The notes under the pieces: model-generated
Database searches by the model: none
Told to the model about the DNA's origin: nothing
Seen by the model: the letters and a program-made list of their open reading frames with translations, nothing else
NCBI RefSeq assembly: GCF_000224145.3
Contig: NC_020169.2
Coordinates: 940,153 to 1,004,152 of the forward strand
DNA: 64,000 bases
Source: Ciona intestinalis
Lineage: Eukaryota; Chordata; Ascidiacea; Phlebobranchia; Cionidae
Direction: 5' to 3'
In this document: positions 48,901 to 58,797 of the stretch, piece by piece
How the letters are laid out: each line of letters opens with the position of its first letter
Position numbering within the stretch: the first letter of the stretch is position 1
Translations under genes and position numbers: made by a program

Positions 48901-51900
48901 GTAGCAACTTAGCAATAAAGATTAGAAAATATTAAAGACTTTTTGTTTTAATTTATTAATAATTGTTTTATTATTGGGATAATAACAACAAATACCTTTA
49001 TTTCAAATGCAGACATCAATGAATGTGAAACAGGAAACTTTTCCTGCCATGCAAATGCTGAGTGTATAAATGCAATAGGCACCTACTGCTGTGTGTGCAA
49101 ACAGAATTTTACTGGGCATGGCAGCAACTGCACAGGTTTTCCTTTTGTCTCTTTTGCCATCATTCAAAATTTTATTCTGTGTTTTTTGTCTTCAGAACTT
49201 GACTGTTCAAATGGTGGTAAGGATTGTAGTTCAAATGGCTCGTGCATGCTTAAGGGTGGAAAACATGTTTGCAAGTGTAACATGGGGTACAAGGGAGATG
49301 GCTATTCTTGCATAGGTAAAAATATTTTCCAAGTCTGTTTAATATTAATAAGTGTAGCTGTAATGTTTTATCCGATAACTCGTATCATACCATAATTTCT
49401 CATGTATTTGTTTTTGCATACCCCCTTACCTGTTTTTAAATAAAATTAATTTATTTTTATTTTAGATATGAATGAATGCCTCGATAGTTCTAAAAACAGT
49501 TGTCACATCCACGCAAACTGCACAAATACAGTTGGAAGTTACTCTTGCATGTGTCATGCAGGGTATACTGGTAATGGGAAGATATGCACAGGTGAGATCT
49601 CATCTTACTCTGTATGTTAATAAAATAGACATTCATATTAGTTTAAGTGATTGCCTCTTAGGATAACATGTTTAAGGATTTATTTTAAACCACTAAATGT
49701 TAATTACTCCAACATTGATTATTATTAAAGGACAACGTTGTTAAGCAAAATCAAAATCACCAATTAAGTTGCATGAATGGAAATTTGTAAGCCAGTATGG
49801 ATTTTATAAAAATAACATATAAGTGACATTAATTAATGTATTTCTATATGACATAGTATATGTATACTTGTACCTTAATAACCAAAGCTGTTTTTTGTTT
49901 GCAGAAATTAATGAATGCGAACATGCTAATTGTTCAAGTACATCAACATGTGTGGATAGGGTCGATGGTTACACTTGTGTCTGTAAAGATGGTTTTACTG
50001 GCAAAAACTGTACAGGTAAATTTAATATTTTCTGATACAAAATACCACATAACCACAAATGATTGGACCTTCACATTTCATAGAGATTTTAATATTAGTA
50101 ATTAAAGTAATGGTTTAAGTATTACCTACATTCCACACCAGTTTGTTATTATGTTTTCATTTTTCATGTGTATTGACTAATTAGATAATTGACATTGCAG
50201 ATATTGATGAATGTAAAAATGCATCTGTAATATGTGAACAAAATGAAATGTGTGTGAATAACGATGGTTCTTATATGTGCATCTGCAAGCCTGGATATGC
50301 CACTTCCAATTGCACAGGTATGAATTTGTAAAAAGTGATATTTTTGGTTCATTTATTAGGTTGTAATTAAACAGATGTAAATGAATGTAATAATGGAGAA
50401 GCCAAGTGCCACAGTAATGCTACATGTAATAACACAATGGGTAATTACACCTGTACCTGCTATACTGGGTTTATAGGCGATGGTTACAACTGCATAGGTA
50501 AGTTATAATTTATACAAACTTGATTCATATGTCTTAACTGATTCTTTTGTTCAGATCGCAATGAATGTAGTGCAGATAATGCTTGTAGTGCAAATGCAAC
50601 TTGCACAAACCATGGTGGTGGCTACACTTGTACATGCAAGTCTGGATTCTCAGGTGATGGCCACACGTGTACAGGTAAACACCAAAAATGTTAAATAATA
50701 TTTAATAAATCTAATTATTCTTTGTCTTTGTAGATATTAATGAATGTAGTAGCAACCCGTGCCATGAAAATGCTTATTGCAATAACACAGATGGAAGTTA
50801 TACTTGTACATGTAAGAAGGATTATTCAGGAGATGGAAAATCATGCCAATGTAATTATATATATGGTATTTTGTTTAAAGTTTTCACCCTTTTTATTCTG
50901 ACAGTGTTACTTCATTGTTCAACCAATGGTGTTTTTGAATGCCACAAGTATGCATCATGTGTGTCTGATAATAACGGACAATACTCTTGTAAATGTAATC
51001 CAGGCTTTCAAGGTGATGGAACTACATGTTCAGGTTTGTACCAATGCTGTTTATTATTTAAACGAATGCTTACTGAAATGTGTGCAAACATTATGACCGA
51101 ACAATTGTGTTAGTCATGAATCACAGTGGTTAAAGAACTAACCTTATAACTAGGGTTACCTCTGCCATTATTGTACTACTTATGATTTCTTCAAATTTGT
51201 AATGAAAAAAACAATAAAAATATTTGCCCCAGTTGTTGTATACTTGGTGTAAGCGAGCATTAGGTATATTGAATAGAAAATCAGTGTTTTAAGTCGTAGA
51301 GTTGTGAATAAAATAAAACACCCATGTTATAACCTGCCATGTGAAGATAATTATTATTTATTCATTTTCAGGCATTTGCAATTTACAAGTTTACCAAAAC
51401 TTGACATTCAATGAAACGCAAGTTCCCTTTGTTCAAGCATCAAATGAAAAATGTTCAAACGGTATGTTCAATTTAAGTTGTGCATTGGCTTATTCTTAAT
51501 TTTTTAATGTTTTTGCTTCATAGGTCTTTCAAAAGCCACAGCAGTCTGTACACCTGGAACAAATGGATTATTCTCATTTGCAAAACTTAAGTCCATTCCT
51601 TGCAATGCAAGTTTACTATCGGTAAGCTGTTTAAATTTTAGTAACATGGTACCAATAATTTATCACTTTCATCTAAAATTGTAAAACTTAATAAATCCCT
51701 ATCGTCTCTTTTAACTGCCATATTTTAGGTAACTTTTACATGCACAATAATTTTAAAAATCAATTTTTTTAACTGTTTCCAATCTCAGTTGGAAAATGGC
51801 AATGCAGAAGAGACCACAGCAACAATTCAAGTATTAACTTCACATGCAGAGAATATTTCCACAAGTGAAGTATCAGTTGTAGTGGACTATTTTGTCAACA

Positions 51901-54900
51901 TCACAGATAACAATCAAAATGAAACAGTATGTTTATTAACGTAAAAATAGTATATTAAATAATGTTGCTTGGTTATCATTTAAAACGACTGTGTGCAAAT
52001 GGTTGACATTATTTGTCGGACTGTAATCCACACAATATGTGCAATATAAAATAACGATTTTTTTAATACTTGTAATAGTTCTTAAAAGTGTAAATAAATG
52101 CTAAAAATTTAAGATTTTGTTTTTAAGATTACCTTTTCCACAGATATCCACAGCTACATTTTACTCAGCTGCATCTATATCCAGTAACCTCATTACCAAG
52201 TTCTTCAAAACTCCGGACACACCTAACAATAAAGAAAACACAAAACTTCGTAACAACTTAGTGCAATCCCTCACTAAACTCGCTCGCTCTGTAGAACTTG
52301 AACCTGATGATCCTCTTGTGGTGGAAACTGACACTGTTGTTATAAAAGTAACACACAACTGTTTTTCATAATATTTCTACCAGACATAAAATCCCTTCAA
52401 GAACTGATTTCCTGTCAAAATACTAACATAAATTTCATAAAAAAACAGTATTTTGTTTACCAAGCAGTGGAACACACCAGGGTTATTCTTCTTATTCTGA
52501 TAACTTTTCAGAAGATTAATTCCTCACAAAAATATATGTATGTGCTACACTCAATCCTTTCCCAACTGCATTCAAATACCAACCATGGATTAAACCTAAG
52601 CTCTGGTCACCTAATTTCCAAATTATGTTTGACCCAATTTTTTGATAACAGACAAGACAGGTTAAATATTCACAGCCGATCATTTTTCACAGGTACTTCA
52701 GTCATCTACTGACACAACCACTTTGCGATTTAAACCGGTTGTGACTAGTGGGAACAACATCACTCGCACACCAGTGAATGTTGTACTGCCATCCACAGTG
52801 CTACAGAAAGCTTGGGGAACAACTGCTACACGAGCAAAGAGAGAAACTAATGGTGGTAGAGCTTCATTCATGCTTTACATTGATGATTCTTTGTTTCCAT
52901 CTTCAAGCAATGTCACCACTGTGAGTATGAATGACTGTATAAAACTTATTATGCCTTGGTTATTATTCCCTAGTTAGCGGACAGTGTCAGTTGTTATAAC
53001 ATTGGTGTTCAACCACATAAAACTCTTGTTTATTACAAGTTATCACATGTATAGGACTCTTTCTGGGCAAATATTTTTGATGTATGTTAAGTGTTTTTTT
53101 AACTTCATAAGCTCCTTTATGATCAAAGTCTGACCTATTTTACTGGCTAACTACCACATTCCTATTTAAAGGGACATAGTAACAAAAAATTCAGCAGTTT
53201 CAACAATGCATGGGATGTCCCATAAAAAAAAATTTCACTCTTTTTCTTTACTCCAGCGGTCGAATTTGCGGTTTTGAAACTTATTTTTTTTAAAAGCTGT
53301 TTTGTTTTTCCGAACTTTGATGGTGCCTTTAGATCCTATTTAAGCTTATCTATCAATACACAAATTTTGATTTCTTGTTGGTATGCCGCTTTAAACTCTA
53401 TGCTAAATTCAGGTTGTAGAAATTGATCTTGGAGTGGAGTTTGTTACCGGTTTGCAGGATCCTGTCAAAATTGAACACTATGACAAAGGTGGAACTTTAT
53501 ATGGGCAGACTGAAACTGAGGATACCTTTACTGTAAGACACTATTCCTACTTTAAAACTATGTGCAATTGAAATAATACCAAGTGGAATATTACACATGT
53601 GTTTTTAGGTGGTAGAAACAGTATATAGTTGTGAGTATTGGGATTTCAACAAAAATGATTGGTCCAGTGAAGGATGTTGCTTTAATTATACTTCGAACCC
53701 ACCAGAATGCCTCTGCACACATCTCACCAACTTTGCTCTTATCATGGTAAGGATCTGTGTGTTAACTTGGTTTGGGTGTTTTAATGCGCAATTTCATTTT
53801 TTTTAGAAAAACAACAATGCCCCTGCAGACTTGGCTCTATCAGTTATTAGTGATATTGGATGCATTCTATCTATAATTGGTTTATTTGCTACAATCGTTA
53901 TACATGCTGAAGACAGGCAAGTGTTTTAGACATATGGCAGCAGTAAAGAGTTTAAAGGAAAATAAATAACGGGTTGTCTGAATTGTCGGCCAATTAAAAA
54001 TAATAATTATTTTCTTAGTTACCTACATAGAAACTCGTATGAATAAGCTCTAAGAAATAGGACGGCCTTGAATAAATGTTTCACTGCCACACTATGAAAA
54101 TAAATTGTTATCCAACGAGCATTGGTTTTAACATGAACATATCTTCAAACAGGGATTTAAGAAGGCGCCGACCAACAAAAATCTTACTAAATATCTGTGG
54201 TAACCTGATGATTGCTTACCTCATATTTGTGGTTGGTATTGACCATCCTAAGCAGAAGAATGCTTGCATTGCTGTCACTTACCTGTTACATTACTTCTTC
54301 CTCACTTCTTGGTGCTGGATGTCAGTGTACAGCTATGACATGTACATGAGTCTTGTGAAGGTATTTTTTCTTTTATACATCATTAACCATTATGCTGTTA
54401 ATTATTTTTTGATATTTCAGTCAGTGTGAAAGAGTATTTATAAGGCAAAAACATGTCTTTATTTGTCTACTTTTTTTCATTCTTCAGTTGTTTTATCCAG
54501 TTTTTCAAAAAATATTTACCTAAGTTCAATATATATTGCAAAAATTGAACTATTTTTACATTGGTATCATACAATTATTCCTCTTGATTAAAAAACAAAC
54601 CTATTAAATCGACCTATGCTCATTAATTTTTCACCCCAAACAGAATCTACTTAAGTTTTTCCCCAAAATGTTTACAATACATTTTCTTTGAAGGTCTTCC
54701 GTGGAAATGAACACAACTTCTTGCAGTGGTGCAGTTTGTTTGCATATGGTACTCCCCTTGTGATTGCTTCCATCACAGTTGGTGTTACTGTGGGTTATTT
54801 GGACAATTTACCACAAGCTGTTAAGAACAATCTGTGTGGCGATGGTAAGAACATTATATGTTTTCTATTTGACAGCATCCATTTAAAACTTCAATTTTTT

Positions 54901-56320
54901 TTAGGTCATATAACTTATTCTGCTTTGTAACAATTACAGTTTTGACCAATAACTGTTGTTTAAAAAAAGACATTAACATTAATGAAGTCTTGTGTTCTGG
55001 CAGATAAAATATTTCAAGTAAAATTGTTAATTTATATGTAAAAAGGTCAATTCTTGAATATATTGTGCTTGCTAATAATAGATATAGGATATTATTTAAT
55101 GCATTTGCCATATAAAGCTATGACACACCACTGACACCAGTATATATTTTACATTTTCAGTCATTGATCCTCTGAAAAAATCAACCTACCATGCCAGTAA
55201 TATATGTTGGTTAAATGGACCTGCTCTCTACATTGGTTTCCTCATTCCAATAACCATCTGCTTTGTTGGTAATTTTGCCATCTTTGTCTGTGTCCTAAAA
55301 GAAATCATTGAAAAGAACAGCAAGGTACTCAAAGCAGTGTAATGTTGTGTACTGTATGGAATACTTGCACTTTTGTTAATAAAACACTTATATTATTATA
55401 TATAATATTTTTTATTTTTATATATGTTATTTTTAAGATGCTGAATTATTCTAAACCAGATCATTTACCGAAGTTTTATTTGTCATAGTTTGTAAGCAGG
55501 TTAAGGTGTATGAAAAAGAGACACCATTTAATTTGTATTACAATGCAAGGATAAATAAATAGCATTCGTTTATTTACATAAATTTTTCAAAAAGGTTGAA
55601 GTGTCATCAATGAAGAGAACGGTCAAGCAGAACATGATATTTGCTGTGACTATGACTTCAATCATGGGACTTACATGGGTGTTTGGATATCTGTTGCTTC
55701 TATCTGACAATGAGGCATATCTTACAGCTATGAGCTGGATATTTGCTCTTTTTAATACATTACAGGTAATTGTATTGATTTTACATGGGCTACAACTTTT
55801 TATTCTCTAATACCTGATACAACTGAATCTCTATTATTAGTAGCAATGTTGATATAGGTAAATTTACTATTTAAAATAATAAACAAAACAGTCTCAACAA
55901 ATATATTTTGGAATGAAATTGGTAAGTGGGAAAGTGAAGCCGTTGTCAACAATGTTATACCGATTGTTTTAATGTTATACCGATTGTTCAATATTTACTG
56001 ATTGTTTTATGTATTTAAGCGGTTATAATTAGCTTTACTTTACAAATACAAAAATAGTGTAAAATATAGCTTCACAAATCTTCAAAAACTAAAGCGTATG
56101 ATAAAGTCAAAACTAGTGTTTACTAACACTTGCCTCACCACTTCAGGGTGTAGGGATATTTGTACTAACAGCAATGCGTCGTCCCCGATTTCGCAAGCTT
56201 TGGAAAAATTCCACATCTGCAGTCACTTCATCGCATGCATTGTCAGTCTTCCGTGGCACTGATACTTTGCGAAGCGAAGATGCCTCCACTGCTACTACTG
56301 ATATGAATCATAGAGAGTGA
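38919..56320 (+). CDS. Adhesion GPCR with C-type lectin-like, SEA-like and EGF-array ectodomain
   Basis: 51 exons, 6,702 coding bases (about 2,233 residues), all phases closing. Order: signal peptide ([20 protein letters not shown]); C-type-lectin-like domain (~33-144); EGF (145-176); two half-EGF/SEA-like/EGF modules (~177-342 and 425-591), with two further EGFs between; a continuous EGF array to ~1569; a GAIN-like region; the GPS ([13 protein letters not shown], ~1895-1908); seven membrane spans; and a short Ser/Thr-rich tail ending NHRE. Cleavage is expected between HL and T, freeing the tethered agonist TNFALIM. Nearly all ectodomain exons are phase 1-1, the classic shuffling arrangement. 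The ligand is unknown; a cell-surface adhesion/signalling role follows from the family. Closest in style to the EGF-bearing ADGRE/ADGRL groups, but I know no vertebrate member with this order. Some EGF exons could have been missed. Confidence 0.88.
39056..39300 (-). mobile_element. tRNA-derived SINE, degenerate
   Basis: Similar to the SINE at 41971-42262 (GACAGTCAG..., CCACTGGGTTGGAG, CCTTGGACCC), in intron 1 of the adhesion GPCR. Confidence 0.55.
40301..40478. mobile_element. MITE-like element, same family (first of two adjacent copies)
   Basis: Forward copy in the intron after exon 4 of the adhesion GPCR. A second copy starts within ~10 bp. Confidence 0.8.
40484..40677. mobile_element. MITE-like element, same family (second of two adjacent copies)
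   Basis: Forward copy with the cleanest ends: TAGGGTGGGGAAAGATGGGA at the left and GTGTCCCATCTTCCCCCATG at the right, then TATATA. Confidence 0.85.
40696..41700 (+). other. Adhesion GPCR exons 5-8: half-EGF / SEA-like / EGF module 1
   Basis: Exon 5 40696-40773 ([10 protein letters not shown]..., stopping after the fourth Cys), exon 6 41154-41331 and exon 7 41393-41508 (SEA-like; ILVARYTVLHI strand), exon 8 41575-41700 (EGF with the [12 protein letters not shown] start). The split of the SEA-like fold between exons 6 and 7 at ...AR-YTV matches module 2 exactly. Confidence 0.65.
41755..41845 (+). mobile_element. Degenerate SINE in opposite orientation
   Basis: The stretch GGTTCAAGGCTCACACGACG ... 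GTGTATGTGTCCTTGCGCAA is the reverse complement of the middle of the neighbouring SINEs. The open frame running through it from exon 8 is intron read-through. Confidence 0.45.
41971..42262 (-). mobile_element. tRNA-derived SINE
   Basis: On the minus strand the head GGCAAAGTAGTTAGCGCG resembles a tRNA A box and GGGTTCAAGGCTCG a B box. The body is shared with 42951-43258 (GGCCGGAAAACGACAGTCGT and more). It lies in the intron between exons 8 and 9. Confidence 0.7.
42380..42681 (+). other. Adhesion GPCR exons 9-10: two EGF domains
   Basis: Exon 9 42380-42508 ([13 protein letters not shown]) and exon 10 42565-42681 ([12 protein letters not shown]) are Ca-binding-type EGFs between the two SEA-like modules. 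Confidence 0.8.
42850..44110 (+). other. Adhesion GPCR exons 11-14: half-EGF / SEA-like / EGF module 2
   Basis: Exon 11 42850-42933 (half-[13 protein letters not shown]..., four Cys), exon 12 43367-43556 and exon 13 43710-43825 (SEA-like: [19 protein letters not shown], then [17 protein letters not shown]), exon 14 44000-44110 (EGF with [12 protein letters not shown]). Same order, phases and internal intron position as exons 5-8. Confidence 0.7.
42951..43258 (-). mobile_element. tRNA-derived SINE
   Basis: Second well-preserved copy, same orientation, in the intron after exon 11. The head reads GTGGCGTAGTGGTTAGCGCG on the minus strand, a good A-box match. Confidence 0.75.
45825..45975 (-). 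mobile_element. SINE fragment
   Basis: TTTCATACACCTCATGTCCG ... TACCATGTATGTAACTTTGTG and AAGTGTCTCATCCAAGCACACA match the SINE body. An apparent exon at 45906 is part of this fragment. Confidence 0.5.
46756..48289 (+). repeat. Recent tandem duplication of EGF exon blocks
   Basis: Exons 22-28 of the adhesion GPCR repeat in the order A-B-B'-C-A'-B''-C'. A is [12 protein letters not shown] is [12 protein letters not shown] and C is NSSLN.CH.NATC. The introns match too: TATTTTATATCTCTGCCCAT precedes B and B', and ATTGCATAACAATTTTGTAT precedes C and C'. Confidence 0.85.
51372..53746 (+). other. Adhesion GPCR exons 39-45: GAIN-like region and GPS
   Basis: Exons: 51372-51461, 51524-51621, 51789-51926, 52144-52347, 52693-52920, 53413-53532, 53609-53746. 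The sequence from the last EGF has the helical then beta-rich character of GAIN domains. A basic TRAKRE stretch in exon 43 could be a furin-type site. Exon 45 carries the GPS Cys/Trp pattern (SCEYWDF...DWSSEGCCF...[13 protein letters not shown]). The exon 45/46 junction falls right after the tethered-agonist core. Confidence 0.8.
53807..56320 (+). other. Adhesion GPCR exons 46-51: seven membrane spans and tail
   Basis: Exons: 53807-53916, 54153-54360, 54694-54844, 55161-55324, 55595-55765, 56147-56320 (TGA at 56318). TM1 is [21 protein letters not shown]2 [20 protein letters not shown], and TM3 contains [21 protein letters not shown]4-5 and loop cysteines follow, TM6 is [12 protein letters not shown] and TM7 [20 protein letters not shown], all typical of class B2. 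The intron after exon 46 has a GC donor. A likely poly(A) signal AATAAA lies at ~56777. Confidence 0.88.
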
Positions 56321-57098
56321 CCATCAATGGAAAAGTAGGATGGTGAAGAGTGAGACAGAAACATGCTGTAGCACATACAACGATAATCAACACTGTTAAA
56401 ACACTATAAACCAAATCACTTTTTTCTTGTAATATTTTATGTTCATTTTTATGTATTTATTCTTAATGATCAGTTTTACTAAGACTTTAATATTTACCGA
56501 TTGTTTTATGTATTTAAGCGGTTATAATTAGTTTTTGTTTATTTTATTTACTGGATTGTCCAGACAGCATTTTCTGTACATTTTTGCATTTTAAAAGATG
56601 TCTTATTCTGATCAAATCTCTGTAACTTTTTAAGATTTATACTTTTTGTAAAAATACTTCTTTTAGAAGTTGCAGCAGTATTAGTATTGTGTTCCTTGTG
56701 TTACATGTTTTTGTAATTTGTATCTGCAGAACCGTTACGCGCCTGTTGGAGTGATAATTTAAACGTCGATAGTTGTTAATAAATAAGAATGGTCTGTCTT
56801 AAATGAGTGAAATGAATGAATTTCTATTATCCCAGCCTGGTGGGGTAACGTCGTTTTTTTCGACAATTTGAAAAAAACATTAGTGACCTCTGCGTTGAAG
56901 CCATGACCGTAACGTATTTTATCCAGCGATACACACGCCAACAGTGATAGCCACCTCAAGTCCGGTCGTTACGATGCAACCGCCCTAATCAATAATCCTT
57001 ATCTAAAATGACAGCGAACTGGCGACACATATTTTATTTTAAACCAGTGTTGCAAACTTCAAACGTTGTCGTGCTATTTAAAAAACAAGTGTTATATA

Positions 57099-57290
57099 GT
57101 GGGGTGGGGTTAGATGGGACCTCTTTAGCACATAATATCCAAGTATCTTGGTCCTGTTTTAACCAATTAATAACAGTCTATAGCAGTCGTGGGAATATAG
57201 TTTTATAAATATTTAAATGTTTTTTGTTTACTGATAAATGGTACGAAAAAATACAGTTAAAATGTGTGCCATCTTCTCCCACCCTACTGT
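57099..57290. mobile_element. MITE-like element, same family
   Basis: Forward copy in the region between the two EGF genes, with both ends and the internal block present. Confidence 0.8.
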
Positions 57291-57996
57291 ATATTTAATA
57301 AAGACGTGTGGGATAAGTTAAAACATTTTTTAATTTTGTTTTTCGGGTCCCTGTTTCATGATAGATGATAAAACAGGGCAGCATTATTCGACAGTATTTT
57401 CCCGCTCCAGGTATTAAAATTTGATTTTAATCGAACATAACAGCATTTTTTCAATGGCTGGATATAGAACAATAATAACTCGCACAAACCATACTAAAAC
57501 TGCAGTGTTATCAATTATGCAAAATATAGTAGTATAGGGAAAGATGGGCCAATGTGCCAGGTGAGACAGTTTAATTTTCTTTTTACGAATCCACATTCAA
57601 TAATAATCGAAAAAATAATGTTACAGAATTATTCGAAAGTATTATCACGACTTTGTAAAAGGCGCGTCAAAGCCAATTACTGTATTTAAATATTAAAAAA
57701 TATGCTGAATAGAAACAGTGTATTTTTAACAGGTAAAAATGCGAAATGGTAAGGTGCTATATTTGAATGCTCGCTAAATCATAGTAAAGCCGACGTAATT
57801 AAACTAGTTTCATAGATTTATAATAAAAACTTAAATATTTATGGCAGTTTGTTTTTGTTTCATAAAACTAGTTTTAGTTTTGTGAAAAAAAACTAAAATA
57901 TAAGGAAAATAGGCAAGCGTCAATATGCCTTTAATTTGGAATATAAAACAAACAAAAACATAACTAGTATACAGTGGTATCATCCATCAAACGTCA

Positions 57997-58192
57997 TAGG
58001 GTGGGAGAAGATGGAAAACCTTTTCATTCTATTTTCTCGTTCCATTTGGTAATAAACAGAGAACATTCAAAGAATTATAAAACCATATACACACAACTCC
58101 CATATAGACCGTTGTTAATTGTTTAAAACACGATCAGGATAATATCCGGTAAAGGTATAGGCTATCCCATCCTACCCCACCGTACTAACATG
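57997..58192. mobile_element. MITE-like element, same family
   Basis: Reverse-orientation copy with TTTTCATTCTATTTTCTCGT and the complementary end CCCATCCTACCCCACCGTAC. Confidence 0.75.
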
Positions 58193-58797
58193 CTTTTCCC
58201 CACCCGACTATATACAGCACGTTTAAGGGCAAGAGCAGACTGGACACAACCATTAGGTAAGACATAAATGATTAACTTTAGATTTTGCTAACACTCGCAA
58301 TGTTTGTTAGTTCGACGCATATTTAAGAAAGAAATATCGTTGGCGAATTAGAATTCTAAAAAATCATTACGCGGGCCAAATTTTATTCGACAGTCAAAAT
58401 AGGATATGCGCCTATGCTTTCCTTTAAGCTTCGTGTAGTAAAAGCGGCATAGCCTTCGTTAGCTCTAATTCGAAGAAGCTTCTTTAATGAAATACAGTTA
58501 TGTCTATTTTTTCATAAGAAACTTGGCAGCAGCACACAAGCCGTGAAGTGTGAATCACAGTACAAACTAGCTTTCACCAGGTGTATTGATGTGTATACGT
58601 ATATAGGTATGACGTATCTGCCATGCGAAGAAGTTGCATCAATAAAGGAAGTGGGAGGCACTTGATAACTATAACGCAACTATACCTATTTGTTATAGAA
58701 TACCATACTTGTATAGATGGTAGAGTATAGCAGTGCAGCAAATTGAGTGTTTTTGTAAAATAGGCGACAAAGGTGTTTTAATAACAGTGTCGAAACA

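Larger units (their letters stand above)
44176..51033 (+). other. Adhesion GPCR exons 15-38: EGF array
   Basis: One EGF per exon, all phase 1-1: 44176-44292, 44349-44474, 44693-44815, 45192-45314, 45491-45613, 46101-46226, 46532-46648, 46756-46881, 46940-47062, 47168-47290, 47360-47485, 47789-47914, 47974-48096, 48164-48289, 48641-48760, 49013-49135, 49196-49315, 49466-49591, 49905-50015, 50201-50317, 50375-50497, 50555-50674, 50734-50850, 50905-51033. Most begin D-[IV]-[ND]-E-C with a following N..G-[SN]-[YF] pattern, the Ca-binding EGF signature. With exon 14 this makes 25 EGFs in a row. Many Asn-x-Ser/Thr sites suggest heavy N-glycosylation. Confidence 0.85.
56321..58797. other. 3' UTR of the adhesion GPCR and intergenic DNA
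   Basis: Up to ~56780 this is probably 3' UTR. The rest holds MITEs at 57099-57290 and 57997-58192 and a MITE-like end near 57535 (AGGGAAAGATGGGCC). No coding sequence seen. Confidence 0.45.
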
